In this document: positions 5,002 through 7,033 of the stretch, one piece after another
How the letters are laid out: each line of letters begins with the position of its first letter
Numbering within the stretch: position 1 is the stretch's first letter
Assembly: GCA_015655615.1 (NCBI GenBank)
Contig: JAATES010000142.1
Coordinates: 1-7,033 of the forward strand
From: Actinomycetales bacterium
GTDB lineage: Bacteria > Actinomycetota > Actinomycetes > Actinomycetales > Cellulomonadaceae
Direction of reading: 5' to 3'
Length of the DNA: 7,033 nt
Position numbers and translations under genes: made by a program
Notes under the pieces: generated by a model
Seen by the model: the letters and a program-made list of their open reading frames with translations, nothing else
Databases searched by the model: none
Told to the model about the DNA's origin: nothing

Positions 5002-6008
5002 CGGATGCGTTCGACGCCGACGACGAGTGGCCCCTTCGCCGTGTCTGCGATGTGAGCGATCAGGGCGTCACCCGGCTGCAGGTACGGATTCCGCGACGGC
5101 AGGGCGGAGAGCACGGACTCCCTCGCGTGAGAGCCGAGCACCTTCAGCACCGTGGGGAGTACAGGCCGGTGCGTGCACAGCAGCGACGACACCGGTGCGG
5201 CCAGTAGCTCCTGCACCGCCTGGGTGACCCTCGAAGGCTTGGAATCGTGCGAGGCCTCGGTCAGAGCGGGGTCCACCGCCGGGATGATGCGGGCGGACCG
5301 CACATAGGGGTCGACGGTGTCGGCGCACCGTTGCCATTGACTCGTGAGCACCTGCTCGACCCCGAACGCCGCGAACACCGGGACGAGCGCATGCGCCTGG
5401 CCGTGTCCGGCCGGGGTCAGCGGACGGTCCTGCTCGTGACCCTGCCAGGCCGACCGGGACACTGCGCGGCCGTGCCTGGCGATGACCAGTGCCCGCGTGG
5501 CCAGCCGTCCGGCCTCGTATTCCGCGGACAAGGCCTCCAAGGGGGCGCGGTCCGCCTTCCGGGTCAGCCGGGTCAGTGCCTCCTCGACCGGCAGCCACCT
5601 CTTGTCATCGATCTCGGCGCGGTTGACCGGTGCAACAGGGAGCCGTGCGAGCACAGACGGCGCTGTGGCGTCGGCTCGGCGGGCCGCCCAGTAATGCACC
5701 CGCTTCACCTGGTCGTCGGGCATGAGGTACTGCAATCCGGGCAGCGGAACACCCAGAACCACGGGCTTTCCGGTCTCTTCGGCCACTTCGCGCACCGCCG
5801 TGGTGACAAGCGTCTCTCCCGGGTCCACTTTGCCTTTGGGCCATGACCAGTCCTTGTACCGCGGACGGTGGATCAGCTGTACCTGCAGGTGACCATGACG
5901 GACTCGCCAGACCACGCCACCTGCGGCCTGGACGACGGTCGCCACATCCGGACGCGGTCCGCCCAGGCCCGTCGTCCCGGAGACGACGCGGGCAACAGCC
6001 GGGGCCAT
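4986..6008 (-). CDS. mutT1: MutT1-like Nudix hydrolase fused to a histidine phosphatase
   Basis: A 340-residue cytoplasmic two-domain phosphohydrolase. Residues about 22-150 form a Nudix domain with a perfect Nudix box, G59-x5-E65-x7-R73-E74-V-A-E77-E78-x-G80. Residues about 172-335 form a histidine-phosphatase domain with the RHG motif at 178-180, Arg195 in DRPLTPAG, Arg227, Glu251 and the second catalytic His280 in CTHRP. This is the architecture of mycobacterial MutT1 (Rv2985), which cleans 8-oxo-guanine nucleotides and diadenosine polyphosphates, and whose gene also lies next to ppk. All key residues are present, so both domains should be active. The start ATG (6008-6006) overlaps the ppk stop by one base (TGATG), a sign of translational coupling. 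The stop lies within a long terminator hairpin. Exact substrates are inferred from the family. Confidence 0.93.
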   Translation of the reverse strand: MAPAVARVVSGTTGLGGPRPDVATVVQAAGGVVWRVRHGHLQVQLIHRPRYKDWSWPKGKVDPGETLVTTAVREVAEETGKPVVLGVPLPGLQYLMPDDQVKRVHYWAARRADATAPSVLARLPVAPVNRAEIDDKRWLPVEEALTRLTRKADRAPLEALSAEYEAGRLATRALVIARHGRAVSRSAWQGHEQDRPLTPAGHGQAHALVPVFAAFGVEQVLTSQWQRCADTVDPYVRSARIIPAVDPALTEASHDSKPSRVTQAVQELLAAPVSSLLCTHRPVLPTVLKVLGSHARESVLSALPSRNPYLQPGDALIAHIADTAKGPLVVGVERIRPKVV

Positions 6009-7033
6009 CAGCGCCCCGACGACAGGTGCCGGCGCTGGCGGGCGATCAGCTCGGACTGCAGATCCGTCAGCCCACCGGAGTCATCGGCCGCATGCCGGGT
6101 CCATTCGCCGGTGGCGTCCAGATGCCAGGAGGCGGTCTGATCCGACATCGACTCGTCCAGCAGCCATTGCAGGTACGCCAGCTGCTCGGCGTCGGTGATG
6201 CGCACCAGTGCCTCGACCCGGCGATCCAGGTTGCGGTGCATGAGGTCAGCCGATCCGATGTACACCTCAGGACCCGACTCCGGCCCCTCTCCCAGGGCGG
6301 GGCCCGCTGTGTTGGCGAAGGCGAACACGCGCGAGTGCTCCAGGTACCGCCCCAGGATCGAACGGATGCGGATGTTCTCGGACAGCCCGGGCACTCCGGG
6401 GCGGATGGCACAGATGCCGCGTACGACGATGTCGACCCGGACACCTGCCTGGGAGGCCCGGTACAGCGCGTCGATGATCGCCTCGTCGACCACGGAGTTG
6501 ACCTTGATCTTGACCCAGGCCTCGTGGCCCGCCAGCGCGGCCTCGCGCTCTCGCTCGATGCGGGCGATCAGCCCGGTGCGCGCAGTGCGGGGGGCCACCA
6601 GCAGCCGGTGGAACCGGGTCTGCGGGGCGTAGCCCGACAACTGGTTGAACAGCCGGGTGAGGTCCTGCCCGACGACGGGGTCACACGTCAGCAGCCCCAG
6701 ATCCGTGTACATACGCGCCGTCTTGGGGTGGTAGTTCCCGGTGCCGACATGGCAGTAGCGACGCAGCCCGTCGTTCTCCTGCCGGACCACCAGCGAGAGC
6801 TTGCAGTGCGTCTTGAGGCCGACGATCCCGTAGACCACGTGGACGCCGGCATGCTCCAGCTTGCGCGCCCAGGAGATGTTGGCCTGCTCGTCGAACCGGG
6901 CCTTGATCTCCACCAGTGCGAGGACCTGCTTCCCGGCGGCGGCGGCGTCGATCAGGGCATCGACGATGGGCGAGTCGCCGGAGGTGCGATACAGCGTCTG
7001 CTTGAGCGCCAGCACGCGCGGGTCGGCTGCGGC
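6008..7033 (-). CDS. ppk: Polyphosphate kinase PPK1, C-terminal half (cut by window edge)
   Basis: The last 341 residues of PPK1, which reversibly moves the gamma-phosphate of ATP onto inorganic polyphosphate. The full enzyme is about 700 residues; its N-terminal part lies beyond the right edge. In fragment numbering the first catalytic domain shows [15 protein letters not shown] (8-22), [13 protein letters not shown] (74-86) and [19 protein letters not shown] (93-111). His76 and His95 correspond to the two essential histidines of the Escherichia coli enzyme (His435, the phosphorylated one, and His454). The second domain shows [19 protein letters not shown] (204-222), [10 protein letters not shown] (230-239) and [17 protein letters not shown] (258-274). 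The C-terminal tail of about 60 residues, ending in a basic stretch, is not conserved. The gene is first in a two-gene unit with the Nudix/histidine-phosphatase gene, to which it is linked by a TGATG overlap. Confidence 0.97.
   Translation of the reverse strand, partial: AAADPRVLALKQTLYRTSGDSPIVDALIDAAAAGKQVLALVEIKARFDEQANISWARKLEHAGVHVVYGIVGLKTHCKLSLVVRQENDGLRRYCHVGTGNYHPKTARMYTDLGLLTCDPVVGQDLTRLFNQLSGYAPQTRFHRLLVAPRTARTGLIARIEREREAALAGHEAWVKIKVNSVVDEAIIDALYRASQAGVRVDIVVRGICAIRPGVPGLSENIRIRSILGRYLEHSRVFAFANTAGPALGEGPESGPEVYIGSADLMHRNLDRRVEALVRITDAEQLAYLQWLLDESMSDQTASWHLDATGEWTRHAADDSGGLTDLQSELIARQRRHLSSGR

Noticed and set aside
5247..5846. A 199-codon plus-strand open frame opposite the Nudix/phosphatase gene
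   Set aside because: Composition of an antisense shadow; the minus-strand frame carries a perfect Nudix box and histidine-phosphatase residues.
1..7033. Mobile element, CRISPR array, tRNA or toxin-antitoxin module
   Set aside because: No direct-repeat array, transposase, integrase, terminal inverted repeats or small paired genes are visible; all stretches are explained by metabolic genes and short gaps.

Overview
The window looks like chromosomal DNA from a high-GC Gram-positive bacterium (Actinomycetota). The coding frames have strongly G/C-biased third positions, GTG starts are used, and the gene types (an XRE-cupin regulator, a DUF47-PitA pair, and a PPK1 gene followed by a Nudix/histidine-phosphatase fusion as in mycobacteria) are typical of that phylum. 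I cannot assign a genus. No mobile element, CRISPR array, tRNA or rRNA gene is visible.

Layout from left to right. (1) 1-487, minus strand: the N-terminal part of a thioredoxin-reductase-like FAD oxidoreductase with a CPYC redox pair, cut by the window edge. (2) 571-1131, plus: an XRE helix-turn-helix regulator with a C-terminal cupin domain, divergent from the oxidoreductase. The AT-richer 83-bp gap between them holds phased GCAAG/CTTGC repeats that look like operator half-sites. (3) 1185-1838, plus: a conserved-looking alpha-helical protein of unknown function, preceded by two interleaved inverted repeats. (4) 1839-2087: a leader region with tandem hairpins and a promoter-like element. (5) 2088-2702 and 2709-3716, plus: a two-gene operon for a PhoU-like DUF47 protein and a PitA phosphate permease. 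(6) 3880-4929, plus: a zinc-dependent medium-chain alcohol dehydrogenase. (7) 4946-5001: a long interrupted hairpin between convergent genes, very probably a two-way terminator, with the stop codon of the minus-strand gene inside it. (8) 6008-4986, minus: a MutT1-like Nudix plus histidine-phosphatase fusion, translationally coupled (TGATG) to (9) the C-terminal half of polyphosphate kinase PPK1, which runs off the right edge.

Two themes are visible. The first is phosphate: uptake through PitA with its DUF47 partner, storage as polyphosphate by PPK1, and phosphohydrolase chemistry by the Nudix/histidine-phosphatase protein, on two convergent transcription units about 1.3 kb apart. The second is redox: the oxidoreductase with its divergent cupin-type regulator, and the alcohol dehydrogenase between the two phosphate units. 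All the enzyme families are known. The least explained items are the unknown protein at 1185-1838, the non-coding repeat structures before it and before the DUF47 gene, and the repeat-rich intergenic region at 513-556.
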